Source: Gp6-AA40 sp050742535
GTDB taxonomy: Bacteria; Acidobacteriota; Vicinamibacteria; Vicinamibacterales; UBA2999
Direction: 5' to 3'
NCBI GenBank assembly: GCA_050742535.1
Contig: JBOGIQ010000024.1
Location: 1 to 32,322 of the forward strand
Length of the DNA stretch: 32,322 nucleotides
Part shown: positions 1-8,404 of the stretch, piece by piece
How positions within the stretch are numbered: position 1 is the stretch's first letter
Layout: every line of letters starts with the position of its first letter
Notes under the pieces: model-generated
The model's database searches: none
Seen by the model: only the letters and a program-made list of their open reading frames with translations
What the model was told of the DNA's origin: nothing
Translations under genes and position numbers: made by a program

Positions 1-1
1 C

Positions 2-1663
2 TGGGGACCTCCGGGGCTGAGCTTTGCCAGCGACCTCGCCGGCTTGAGCTCGAGCTCGTACGCCTTGACGAGGACCACAACGCACCTGTGGGCGGCGGAC
101 TTGTCACGGTTCCGCGGGAATCACAACTTCGGGCTCGGCATCGAGGCGCGGGCGTTCCGGAATGACGTCATCGGCCAGCAGGATCCACGCGGCACGTTCG
201 GCTTCACCGGTGCCGCGACGGGCCTCGACTTCGCCGACTTCCTGCTCGGGCTGCCGCAGACGAGCACCCTCGGCTACGGCAATCCCGACAAGGCGTTTCG
301 CGGCCAGTCGTACGCCGCCTTCGTGAACGACGAATGGACAATCCGGCCGAATCTCACGCTCACCTACGGCGTCCGCTGGGAGTATGAGACGCCGGTGACC
401 GAAGCAGGAGGGCGTCTCGCCAATCTCGCAATCGCGCCGGGGTTCACCGACGTCAGTGTCGTGACGGCGAGCGGTGGCTCCGACCCGCTCGTGCGAACGG
501 ATCGTTCCGGATGGGAGCCACGCCTCGGCATCGCGTGGCGCCCGACGCTGGGGTCGCTCGTGATCCGCGGCGGCTACGGCATCTATCGCAATCTCAACAT
601 CTACCAGTCGGTCGCCACGCTGCTGGCGGCGCAGCCGCCGTTCTCGACCACCTTCAACGTCGCCTCGAATCCGTTGCAGCCGTTGACGCTTGCCAATGGC
701 TTCGTCCCGATCAACGGGACCTCCAACACGTTTGCGATCGATCCGGAATTCCGCGCGGCCTCCGCGCACACCTGGCAGGTCTCGGTGCAGCGGGAACTCT
801 TGGCGCAGCTCACGCTGCTCGGCACGTACCTCGGGACGCGCGGCACCAACCTGATGCAGCAGGTGTTGCCGAACACGTATCCGGCGGGCGCGGAGAACCC
901 CTGTCCGACATGCCCAGTGGGCTTCAGATATCTCATGTCCAACGGCCGATCGATGCGGCACTCGGCACAAATCCAGGTTCGTCGCCGGCACAGCGCCGGG
1001 CTCACCGCCGCGACGGAATACACCCTCGCAAAGTCGATGGACGATGCAGCCTCGTTTGGAGGCGCGACGCTGAACGGCGGTGCGCTCGTGCAGAACTGGC
1101 TTGACCCGCACGCCGAGTACGCGCGATCGAGCTTCGATCAGCGCCATCTGCTGACCGTGTCGGCGGACTACACGACCGGCTCTGGCATTCGCGGCGGAAC
1201 GCTGCTTGATGGAATGAGAGGCCGTCTGCTGAAGGACTGGACGCTGACCGCGCGCGTCAGCACGGGAAGCGGCCTTCCGGTCACGCCCGTGTACTTCGCG
1301 CCCGTGGCTGGAACAGGCGTCATCGGCTCGCTGCGGCCGGACCTCACAGGCGTGGCCAACGATGCGTCGGACGGTTCGTACGCGAACCGCGAGGCATACG
1401 CGGCTCCGGCTCCGGGCCAGTGGGGCAATGCGCCCCGCAACTCGATCACCGGCCCGCGCACGTTCTTGCTGGACGCCTCGGTCGCGCGCACGTTCCGCGT
1501 GAACAACAGGCTGAGCATTGACTGGCGGGTCGATGCGACCAACGTGCTGAACCGGGTGACGTATTCGGGGATTAACGCGCTGATTACCAGTCCGCAGTTC
1601 GGTCTGCCGAACCGCGCCAACGAGATGCGGAAGATCCGCACGAACATCAGGCTGCGATTCTGA
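2..1663 (+). CDS. TonB-dependent receptor, C-terminal beta-barrel part (5' truncated)
   Basis: The frame is open to the left edge, so the protein starts upstream and only about 553 residues are seen. The content fits the large acidobacterial TonB-dependent receptors (CarboxypepD_reg/Oar-like): alternating amphipathic strands, a 'VNDEWTIRPNLTLTYGVRWE' strand typical of this barrel class, 'GTRGTNLMQQ' and 'SSFDQRHLLTVSADY' barrel segments, and a C-terminus ending in an aromatic residue ('RTNIRLRF'), the usual outer-membrane insertion signal. Such receptors sit in the outer membrane and import a ligand using TonB energy; the substrate cannot be told because plug and N-terminal domains lie outside the window. 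The stop codon overlaps the start of the next gene (TGATG), so the two are probably translationally coupled. The TTG at 44 is only the first possible start inside the window, not a believable one. Confidence 0.9.
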   Translation, partial: WGPPGLSFASDLAGLSSSSYALTRTTTHLWAADLSRFRGNHNFGLGIEARAFRNDVIGQQDPRGTFGFTGAATGLDFADFLLGLPQTSTLGYGNPDKAFRGQSYAAFVNDEWTIRPNLTLTYGVRWEYETPVTEAGGRLANLAIAPGFTDVSVVTASGGSDPLVRTDRSGWEPRLGIAWRPTLGSLVIRGGYGIYRNLNIYQSVATLLAAQPPFSTTFNVASNPLQPLTLANGFVPINGTSNTFAIDPEFRAASAHTWQVSVQRELLAQLTLLGTYLGTRGTNLMQQVLPNTYPAGAENPCPTCPVGFRYLMSNGRSMRHSAQIQVRRRHSAGLTAATEYTLAKSMDDAASFGGATLNGGALVQNWLDPHAEYARSSFDQRHLLTVSADYTTGSGIRGGTLLDGMRGRLLKDWTLTARVSTGSGLPVTPVYFAPVAGTGVIGSLRPDLTGVANDASDGSYANREAYAAPAPGQWGNAPRNSITGPRTFLLDASVARTFRVNNRLSIDWRVDATNVLNRVTYSGINALITSPQFGLPNRANEMRKIRTNIRLRF

Positions 1664-3750
1664 TGCTGCTCCGCCTCCTGATCGTGATCGCGTTGGCCGC
1701 CCCGGTTCTTGCCGCCCAGCAGACCGCTCCACCGGCGGTGTTTCGAGCCGCGACGAAGCTCATCGTCACCACCGTGGTCGTGCGCAATCCGGACGGCACC
1801 CCCGTCGAAGGGCTAACCGCCGACGACTTTGTTGTCACCGAGGACAACGAGCCGCAGGAGATTGCCTTCGTTGAGTATCAGCGACTGGACAACCTCACGC
1901 CGCTGCCGGCGATGGAGATGCTGCAGGTCAAGAATGTGCCCACGCCATCGGCGGTTGAGGTGTCGTCGATCGTCACGCCCGGTATCACTGTGCCTCCGTC
2001 CGGCGACGGACGGTTTCGCAACCGGCGCCTGATCATCCTGTTCTTCGACCTCTCAAATGCCTACAACGCCGCCCAGGAGCGCATGTTCACCGGCGCGACG
2101 GCCTACATGAACGGCCAGATGACCGAAGCGGATCTCGTCGCGATCCTGACGTATCGAGGCGGGGCCGTGCGGGTGAAACAGGATTTCACCGACGATCGGA
2201 GCAAGCTCGCGAACGTCCTCGACGTCCTGGCCAAGGGCGAGGACGCTGACGGCGACGGCGAGCTCGACTTTCAGGACTTCGGTTCGGCCTTCGGCCAGAA
2301 CGACGGCGAGTTCAACGTGTTCTCCACCGACCGCAAGCTGTCGGCGCTGCAGACGGCGGTGGGAATGCTGCGCCCACTGCCCGAGCAGAAGTCGCTCGTC
2401 TTCTTCACGGACAACCTCAGTGTGAACGGCACGGACAACAACGCGCAGATGCGCGCGACGACCAACGCGGCGATCCGTGCGAACGTCCAGATCTTTCCGG
2501 TGGACGCACGTGGACTGGTCGCGACGGCGCCGCTCGGCAACGCGAATCAGCGCTCGCCCGGCGGCCTCGGGATGTTCACCGGCGCGCTGGCGCAGCAACA
2601 GGTCGCACGGCTGCAACGGTCTCAGGACACGTTCTACGCGCTCGCGAAAGACACGGGCGGCAAGGCGCTCCTGGATTACAACGATCTGTCGCTCGGCATC
2701 CGGCAGGCGGCCGAAGCCCAGAGCAGCTACTACATCCTCGCCTTCTATAGCACCCACACGGTGAACGACGGTAAGTTCCGCCGCATTGCCGTCCGCCTCA
2801 AGGACAGCACCCGGCAGGTGGCGCTGACCTTCCGCCAGGGGTACTACGCGGACAAGGAGTGGAAGCAGCAGAACGGGGTCGAGCGTGAGCGGCAGCTCGA
2901 AGAAGCGCTGATGCTCGAGAACCCGATCACCGACATTACCATCGCCCTGGAGTTGAACTACTTCCAGGTCACGCGGCCGGAGTATTTCGTGCCGGTGTCC
3001 GCCAAGATTCCCGGCAGCGAAATCGAGCTGGCCAGGCGCCGTGGTGCGAAAGCGCTGACGCTCGATGTCCTGCTCGAGGTGAAGGATTCCTTCGGCGTGA
3101 CACTGCGCAACATGCGCGACCGGATCCAGGTGTCATTGAGCGCGGCCAACGCGGAGCGCTTGATCACGCAGCCCATCCAGTACGACACCGGCGTCACGCT
3201 GCTCCCCGGCAAATACACGATGAAGCTACTGGTCCGCGACGCGGAGGTCGGCCGCATCGGCACCTACCAGACGTCGTTCACGATTCCCAATCTCAATCGT
3301 GAGCCGACGCGGCTGCCGATCAGCAGCGTCGTGCTCGGCAGCCAGCGCCTCACGGTCAACGAAGCCCTGTACAGCGTGAAGACGACGGACAAGCAGATCA
3401 TCGGACACCCGCTCATCGAGAACGGCCGGAAGCTGCTGCCGAGTGTCACGCGCGTGTTCAGCGCATCACGCGACATGCACGTCTATCTGGAGGCCTATCA
3501 GCAGTACACCGAGGCACTGCAGCCGCTGATCGCGTTCGCGACCTTCTACCGCGAGGGCGCGAAGGTGTATGAAAGCCAACCGGTCACCGTGACCTCCGGC
3601 GTCCACCGTACGTCGAAGGCCATTCCGGTGCGCATGACGATTCCGCTGGCCGACCTGTCGCCTGGCCGGTACGACTGGCAGGTCACCATCGTCGAGCCCG
3701 GTGGCGGGAAAGCCGCCTTCTGGCAGACCGGCGTCGCCATCGTCCCATGA
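1663..3750 (+). CDS. Secreted VWFA-related protein (TIGR03436-like)
   Basis: A 695-residue protein with an N-terminal signal peptide (hydrophobic residues 3-17, cleavage near AAQQ). An acidobacterial pre-VWA region follows ('VVVRNPDGTPVEGLTADDFVVTEDN' type, about residues 30-75), then a von Willebrand A domain at about 120-395. The MIDAS-like loop reads FFDLSN, a relaxed form of DxSxS; 'KSLVFFTDNLSVNG' and 'IRANVQIFPVDARGL' are later strands of the same fold. The remaining 300 residues look like beta-rich adhesion/scaffold modules. It begins one base inside the stop codon of the TonB receptor gene, so the two are likely co-expressed. Family knowledge gives a secreted protein-binding role but no specific partner. 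Identification of the family is firm; function is not. Confidence 0.88.
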   Translation: MLLRLLIVIALAAPVLAAQQTAPPAVFRAATKLIVTTVVVRNPDGTPVEGLTADDFVVTEDNEPQEIAFVEYQRLDNLTPLPAMEMLQVKNVPTPSAVEVSSIVTPGITVPPSGDGRFRNRRLIILFFDLSNAYNAAQERMFTGATAYMNGQMTEADLVAILTYRGGAVRVKQDFTDDRSKLANVLDVLAKGEDADGDGELDFQDFGSAFGQNDGEFNVFSTDRKLSALQTAVGMLRPLPEQKSLVFFTDNLSVNGTDNNAQMRATTNAAIRANVQIFPVDARGLVATAPLGNANQRSPGGLGMFTGALAQQQVARLQRSQDTFYALAKDTGGKALLDYNDLSLGIRQAAEAQSSYYILAFYSTHTVNDGKFRRIAVRLKDSTRQVALTFRQGYYADKEWKQQNGVERERQLEEALMLENPITDITIALELNYFQVTRPEYFVPVSAKIPGSEIELARRRGAKALTLDVLLEVKDSFGVTLRNMRDRIQVSLSAANAERLITQPIQYDTGVTLLPGKYTMKLLVRDAEVGRIGTYQTSFTIPNLNREPTRLPISSVVLGSQRLTVNEALYSVKTTDKQIIGHPLIENGRKLLPSVTRVFSASRDMHVYLEAYQQYTEALQPLIAFATFYREGAKVYESQPVTVTSGVHRTSKAIPVRMTIPLADLSPGRYDWQVTIVEPGGGKAAFWQTGVAIVP

Positions 3751-3869
3751 CCATAACATTCGAGCCCCCTCGCACGTCTGAACACCGGAGCCCAGATGCC
3801 GACGAACGTGGGTCGGCGCAACCTGATATCTGAATCAGTGGACATCCGCTTTGGGATGAGGAGTACCCC

Positions 3870-4415
3870 GTGGCACATCGCCGATCGGCAGTCGCAGCGA
3901 TTCTGGGGTTCTTGATAGCAGCCAGCATCGCGGTTCCAGCCTTCGCCCAGCAGGGTGAGATTCCATCGTGTCTACAGCCGCCGTCCAACGTCAGGGGAGA
4001 TGACGCGCTGATCCGGCTGTTCATGTCGTTCGTGGCCCGGTCTGCGACGATGCGCCGCCAGTGTGCGGCGATCGCGGGTGCCCCGCACGTCCGCGTCGTA
4101 CTGCGTGTCGCGTCCCGTCCTCCGACGTTCTCCCGGGCTGTCTCGACCATCACGCGCTACGAGGCGGGGCTTGTGCGCGTGGCCATTGAAATTCCAGTCG
4201 CCGCGGACGTCGCGGAGCTTCTCGCGCACGAGCTCGAACACGTCGTGGAAGTGATCGAAGGGCTTGACTTGCCGTCGCTGGCCAAGGTGCGCGGCAGCGG
4301 CGTGACCGAGCTGGAGAAGGGTGTCTATGAGACGGCTGAAGCCAAACGCATGGGCCGGCTGGCGTCCGACGAGATCAACGACAAGGTGGCCGAGTGGGTC
4401 GACGTGACGCCGTAG
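3870..4415 (+). CDS. Small exported protein with an HELEH (HExxH) motif
   Basis: A 181-residue protein starting at GTG 3870 behind a purine-rich SD (GATGAGGAG). Residues 1-26 form a signal peptide ending AFAQQ. The only recognisable motif is 'ELLAHELEHVVEVIEGLD' near residues 115-130: it contains HExxH, the zinc-binding and catalytic signature of metallopeptidases, followed by an acidic helix. The protein is short for a peptidase and I see no clear third zinc ligand beyond several downstream Glu residues, so it may be a minimal peptidase or a degenerate one. It lies between two VWFA genes without overlapping either. The reading frame is clean. I do not recognise a named family; HExxH alone can occur by chance, although Leu/His spacing in a predicted helix favours a real site. 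Confidence 0.7.
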   Translation: MAHRRSAVAAILGFLIAASIAVPAFAQQGEIPSCLQPPSNVRGDDALIRLFMSFVARSATMRRQCAAIAGAPHVRVVLRVASRPPTFSRAVSTITRYEAGLVRVAIEIPVAADVAELLAHELEHVVEVIEGLDLPSLAKVRGSGVTELEKGVYETAEAKRMGRLASDEINDKVAEWVDVTP

Positions 4416-4429
4416 CTGTCGAAATGCCC

Positions 4430-4467
4430 GAAAGCCAGCCAGTCACCGTGACCGCCATCGTCCCATG
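4430..4467 (+). repeat. Collapsed copy of the 3' end of the VWFA gene
   Basis: The bases here encode ESQPVTVT joined directly to AIVP and a stop. In the intact gene these pieces are bases 3571-3594 (ESQPVTVT) and 3736-3750 (AIVP-stop), about 140 bases apart. The first block differs at only two or three positions and the second is identical. I read this as the remnant of a duplicated VWFA gene whose tail suffered an internal deletion. It is non-coding now. Confidence 0.7.
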
Positions 4468-4504
4468 ACGGCTACGGCCCTCGTCTAAACGCGGTGGAGG
4501 AGAT

Positions 4505-4752
4505 ATGCGTCCCTTGGTTGCTCTCATGCTCAGCGCGATTCCGGCCCAAGTGGATCGAGACGGACAAGTACGACATCGATGCTGTTACGCCCCGGGGATG
4601 AGCTTCCGAGCCGAGACGCCCGGGCGGCGATGCTCCGTGACCTCCTGCGGGTCAGATTCAAATTCGCATTTCACCTCGAGGACCGTGAAGTGATCGCTGT
4701 AACAAAGCGCTGGGCCTGGCGTCTTCAGCTTGAGAACGGCCACTCATCGTGA
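4505..4752 (+). pseudogene. Decayed DUF3738 (TIGR03435) gene
   Basis: A good SD (GGAGGAG) precedes ATG 4505 and a short hydrophobic start, but the open frame of 62 codons then runs into arginine- and cysteine-rich nonsense. Reading the other frames recovers the family signature: 'PKWIETDKYDIDAVTP' (frame ending at the TGA near 4600), then after a shift 'DELPSRDARAAMLRDLLRVRF' and 'FAFHLEDREVIAVTKRWAW'. These match the central 'W..tDrFDIdAkapg...r.MLqaLLadRFkl..H.EtRe' block of DUF3738. The N-terminal 'FEVASIKP' block is missing, so a deletion joined the signal peptide to mid-domain, and the C-terminal half is absent. The recovered frame ends at TGA 4750-4752, sharing its A with the ATG of the next gene. 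No function expected. Confidence 0.75.
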
Positions 4753-5985
4753 TGAGGACAGCAATTGCCCTGAGCGTTCTCCTGATTGGTGTTTCCCCGG
4801 GTCAGGAAACGCCGAAAGAGGCAACGCAGCCGACGTTCCGTGCCCAGGCCGACGTTGTCGTCGTTCCATTCCAGGTTCGCCGCGGGTCCCGCCCTGTGTC
4901 TGATCTCACGTCGGCGGATGTGGTTGCTCCTCGAAGACGGACGCCGGCGCGACTTCACCGGCTTCGAAGCGCCTTCGGAGCATCCGTCACTGGAGCTGGT
5001 GGTGATGGTCGACGTCACCGACGTGCAGCGGGGAGGCTTCTGGAGCGCCAAAGCCCTCCATGAGCTCGCGAGCGTCTGGAACGAAGCGACGGTGCGGGCG
5101 ATCGTCGAGGAGCAGGGGGCGGGCGTTCGGGTTTCGCTCTATCAGTTCAGCGAAACCCGGTTACGGCGCCTCACTCGGTCGACCAGCGATCCGAAGGTCT
5201 TGCTCGAGGCGCTGCGTCGACTGTCCGACCCTATACCCGCCGATCCAGCCCTGAACCTGACGTTACCGGCCGGCACCGCCATTCGGTCCGAGCGGCCGAA
5301 CCTTGGTCACTGGCCCTTGTCGTTAACCGGAGCCATGGCGGCTTTGCAGGATTCGGCCTTGGGTTTGGCAATGGGAGCTCGAGCTCTCGTGATCATTTCG
5401 ACCGGCGCCGAGGGCACATCAATTCGACCTGAGGACCTCGCTGACCAGGCGCTCTCCGCTGACATTCATGTCTATCCCGTGGCCCTTCCGACTTACCAGG
5501 CCATCTGGTACGACGGGGACAACCCCAATGTCCAATGGGAGAACCGTGGTGCGTCCGGTCCTTCACAAATGGTGACACCTCGCATGGGGGAATTCGGCAT
5601 CTGTCAGGACGCCCTGAGAGAAGGAAGTAGACAAGGAGGGCCTCCGTTGGACGCCGATCTTCTGGACTGTCCCCTCAATGCGCCGTTCAAGGCGATAGGA
5701 ACGTGGACGGGTGGGCGCAGCTTCGAGGCGGCGCGTCGGCCGGGCCCGAAAATGCCCCACACCGGCAGCGAGTCGATGCTGAGTCGCTTTTCGATGACCG
5801 GTGCGCAGGTCATCAACATCCTTGATGCCGTGAAGGAGCACGCCTTGGCTCGATTCACCGCCACGTACCGAGTGTGGTTTACACCCTCGCCGTCCGTCTG
5901 GCCGCGCAAGCACACGCTGGAAGTGAAGCTCGCGCCGAAAACCAGTGGCACGGTGAGTGACGGCAAGAAGAGCGCGACGTATTGA
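4752..5985 (+). pseudogene. Second VWFA-related secreted protein, one-base frameshift
   Basis: ATG 4752 (or GTG 4749) opens a signal peptide (MRTAIALSVLLIGVSPGQE) and the standard pre-VWA strand ending 'SRPVSDLTSADV'. At 4921-4926 the frame changes: removing one T from the TT at 4924-4925 restores 'DVVLLEDGRRRDFTGFE', the family's usual continuation, and then runs open to 5985. The VWA domain follows ('LELVVMVDVTDVQRGGFW', 'ALVIISTGAEGTS', 'ADIHVYPVALP'). Everything downstream is intact, so this is either a very recent pseudogene or a sequencing/assembly error. The start overlaps the end of the DUF3738 relic as TGATG, the same coupling seen at 1663. Repaired length would be about 410 residues. 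Confidence 0.8.
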
Positions 5986-6019
5986 CGTGCGCACTCGTTG
6001 TCCGGAAGGAGAAGACGCT

Positions 6020-7702
6020 ATGAACGCCGGCCGTCGTTGTGTAGCCATCGTGGCCTTGGGAGCAACGCTCGCGTGCGTGACTGCGACGGCGCAGGTCAGG
6101 CCGCAATTCGACCTCGCGGATGTCCACGCCAGCGCGGTGAATCGCGCAGTCGCCGCCCCAACGATGCAAGGGAATGTGGTGCGCGACGGCGTGTACAAAA
6201 TTCAGAACGCGACCATGGTGGATCTGATCAGGACCGCCTACAGCATCGATGGCGAGAACGTACTGGGCGGGCCGAGTTGGCTCGAATGGGACCGGTTTGT
6301 CATCCAGGCGAAGGTTCCGCCGTCCACATCGGCGGACACGACTAGGCAAATGCTTCAGGCGTTGCTCGCGGACCGATTCGCACTCGTGCTCCACCAGGAG
6401 TCGCGGCCCATGCCGGGGTTCGCGTTGCGGGTTCCAAAGGCCGGGGCGCACAAACTGAAACGGGCGGACGGCTCGGGCCGGAGCGGATGCTCCTGGACAG
6501 CGCTCTACAGCGACGCTGAGATCGGCGCGCGGCGGCAGGCGGCCATTCAAGCTGGCGAGAACCCTGTCCTTCTCCAGACCCACGTACAGGCATGCCGCAA
6601 CATGACCATGACGGCGTTCGCTGAAGGCATGCGCAACATGGCCGGCGCGCAGCAGTACTTCGATGCCGGTGTTGTCGTTGATCAGACGGGGCTCAGCGGC
6701 GAGTGGGATTTCGATTTCAGATACAGCCAGAAACCGCTCTCTTCCGCCGCGGTGTCGGTAGTCGGCGGCGAGCCCATCACGATCGTCGACGCGATCGACA
6801 AACAGCTCGGACTGAGACTGGAGTCGACAGCGATCCCGAGGCCCGTGTTCATCGTCGATCGCGTGAACCGCACGCCAAGCGACAACCCACCGGGCGTCTC
6901 GGCGATGCTGCCGCTGCCTCCGCCCCCGGCGTTTGAGGTAGCGAGTCTCAGGCTGAGCGACCCGAACGCTCCCGATGTGCAAAGCAACGGACCGCTGCCG
7001 GGCGGCAGGTTCGAAGTGCGCAACTTTCCCCTGAGATTTCTGATCACGATTGGTTGGCCCGGGTCTGAGCTGGTGAACGCTCCCGATTGGCTGGGGTCCG
7101 TTCGTGTCGATCTCACTGCGAAGTTGCCGTCCACGGAGGCGACCCGCGAAATCGCAGGAGTCATGGACATCAACGCGTTTCAGCCAGCGCTCAGAACGCT
7201 CCTGATGGAACGCTTCAAGGTGTCGATCCGCACGGAGCAGCGACCCTGGTCGGGATATGCGCTGATGGCGGCAAAGCCCAGATTGCAGAAGGCGGATCCC
7301 GCGACGCGCACGAAGTGTGTCGAGGGCCCAGGAGCGGACGGAAAGGACCCACGGGCTTCGAATGTGCTCCTGTCACGGCTCGTCACCTGTCGAAACATGA
7401 CGATGCAGCAGTTTGCAGAGGAGCTACCGCGTCTCTCCAGGGGATCCATTGGCGGTGAAGTACTGGATGCCACAGGGGTCACGGGCGCGTATGACTTCAC
7501 ACTGAGCTTCAGCGGTACCAGCCCCTCCCCATCGCAGGCCGCGATGGCTGCTGCCGGGCAATCAGGAGCGCCGGACCCAGGCGGCGCTGTCACGCTCTTT
7601 GCCGCGCTCGAAAGGCAGTTGGGGCTGAAATTGGAGAAACGCAACATTCCCATGCGGGTTAACGTTCTCGATCACATCGAAGAAAAGCCAACGGACAACT
7701 GA
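6020..7702 (+). CDS. Secreted protein with two tandem DUF3738 (TIGR03435) domains
   Basis: ATG 6020 follows a good SD (GGAAGGAG) and starts a signal peptide (MNAGRRCVAIVALGATLACV, cleavage after ATAQ); the frame is open further upstream but without signal features. Residues about 30-285 form one DUF3738 unit: 'QFDLADVHAS', 'WLEWDRFVIQAKVPP', 'MLQALLADRFALVLHQESR', 'VVVDQTGLSGEWDFDFRY', closing with 'VFIVDRVNRTPSDN'. Residues about 300-560 repeat the unit: 'FEVASLRLSD', 'PDWLGSVRVDLTAKLP', 'LRTLLMERFKVSIRTEQR', 'VLDATGVTGAYDFTLSF', closing 'VNVLDHIEEKPTDN'. Most relatives hold one unit of roughly 250 residues, so this is an internal duplication or fusion. DUF3738 proteins are abundant in Acidobacteriota and have no established biochemical role. 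Confidence 0.88.
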   Translation: MNAGRRCVAIVALGATLACVTATAQVRPQFDLADVHASAVNRAVAAPTMQGNVVRDGVYKIQNATMVDLIRTAYSIDGENVLGGPSWLEWDRFVIQAKVPPSTSADTTRQMLQALLADRFALVLHQESRPMPGFALRVPKAGAHKLKRADGSGRSGCSWTALYSDAEIGARRQAAIQAGENPVLLQTHVQACRNMTMTAFAEGMRNMAGAQQYFDAGVVVDQTGLSGEWDFDFRYSQKPLSSAAVSVVGGEPITIVDAIDKQLGLRLESTAIPRPVFIVDRVNRTPSDNPPGVSAMLPLPPPPAFEVASLRLSDPNAPDVQSNGPLPGGRFEVRNFPLRFLITIGWPGSELVNAPDWLGSVRVDLTAKLPSTEATREIAGVMDINAFQPALRTLLMERFKVSIRTEQRPWSGYALMAAKPRLQKADPATRTKCVEGPGADGKDPRASNVLLSRLVTCRNMTMQQFAEELPRLSRGSIGGEVLDATGVTGAYDFTLSFSGTSPSPSQAAMAAAGQSGAPDPGGAVTLFAALERQLGLKLEKRNIPMRVNVLDHIEEKPTDN

Positions 7703-8236
7703 CAGGGAAGACCGTTGTAGCGGTGTTGAGCAGCAGCGTTACTCGACAAGGAGCCTGCGACGATGCGCCAGCACGAGGCGCGCACGACGTTTCGGCACTT
7801 GATGAATCGACAAGGTGGATGCCAATCCGGTCCGTCCTCTCGTTCGCCGTCTTCAGCGGGTTGATGCACTCGCTACTGCACGGCGGCAGAGCTTGGATTA
7901 AGGCTGGAATCTGGTAAAGGGCCTGCCGCACGGGAGGCCTCGGCGCCAGGACGGAGCTGATTGTCGACCAGCGTGTGCGCGGCGCGCGCGAGCACGTCTC
8001 GCCGCTGCACGTCGCCATCGGCAGCGGTCACGGCCTGCTGCGCGCCGACAACAGCCAGGAACGCCGCGCAGCGCCTAGACTGATCGTCATGTCACTCGAA
8101 AATGTCACTCAGGCGCTTTTGGCTTCGCGGTCTTAGAATTTGCTCAGGAAAAACATTCGAGAATTAGGAATGGGCTGAGAATTCGACGTTCTCACCAGAA
8201 TATTAGAATTCCTCAATAAAACCGCTGTGTTTTGAG
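7703..8236. other. Gene-free stretch upstream of tRNA-Gln
   Basis: No open frame here looks coding. The right part (about 8130-8230) turns abruptly AT-rich and repeats AGAATT-type words (near 8135, 8162, 8178 and 8205). As it lies just past the 3' end of tRNA-Gln it may include that gene's terminator: a weak CTCAA...TTGAG pairing is present at about 8210-8236. ATGTCACTC occurs twice (8088-8110 region). Confidence 0.4.
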
Positions 8237-8310
8237 TGGCTGGGAGGCAGGGATTCGAACCCCGATAACGTGGTCCAGAGCCACGTGTCCTACCGTTGAA
8301 CGACCTCCCA
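8237..8310 (-). tRNA. tRNA-Gln (anticodon CTG)
   Basis: On the minus strand the sequence begins TGGGAGG and closes with CCTCCCA, a perfect 7-bp acceptor stem. The D arm contains TTCAACGGTAGGA, the anticodon arm is CGTGG-CTCTGGA-CCACG with anticodon CTG, and the T arm contains GGTTCGAATCC. The discriminator is G (8240) and CCA is encoded (8237-8239). Seventy-four bases including CCA. Confidence 0.93.
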
Positions 8311-8391
8311 GTATTAGGTCGAGAAACTCTGCCGGGCAGGAACCTCCAATTGTATCGGCTGGCTGTGGCGAGCGGCAAGGCCGGCCGGCGC

Positions 8392-8397
8392 GATAAT
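8392..8397 (+). promoter_or_regulatory. -10 element (GATAAT) of a probable leaderless promoter
   Basis: GATAAT ends seven bases before ATG 8405, placing the predicted transcription start at or next to the start codon. No SD sequence is present. An ATG at 8396 overlaps the hexamer itself and is therefore an unlikely start. Confidence 0.5.
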
Positions 8398-8404
8398 GCT
8401 CGTC

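Noticed and set aside
104..1732. Long minus-strand open frame opposite the TonB receptor
   Set aside because: Arg/Ala-rich composition without any motif, and exactly opposite a recognised barrel; a typical GC-rich shadow.
4505..4693. Small gene of 62 codons with a good SD
   Set aside because: Frame comparison shows it is the start of a frame-broken DUF3738 gene, not an independent protein.
4918..4930. Programmed ribosomal frameshift in the second VWFA gene
   Set aside because: No slippery heptamer (GTGGTTGCTCC) and no evident downstream structure; removing one base gives the family sequence, so mutation or error is simpler.
7970..8130. Possible coding remnant before tRNA-Gln
   Set aside because: Some frames look protein-like ('HVSPLHVAIGSGHGLL') but I could not tie them to any family.
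8133..8378. Minus-strand frame of 81 codons
   Set aside because: It reads straight through tRNA-Gln (same strand); 'RGSGPRYRGSNPCLP' is translated tRNA.
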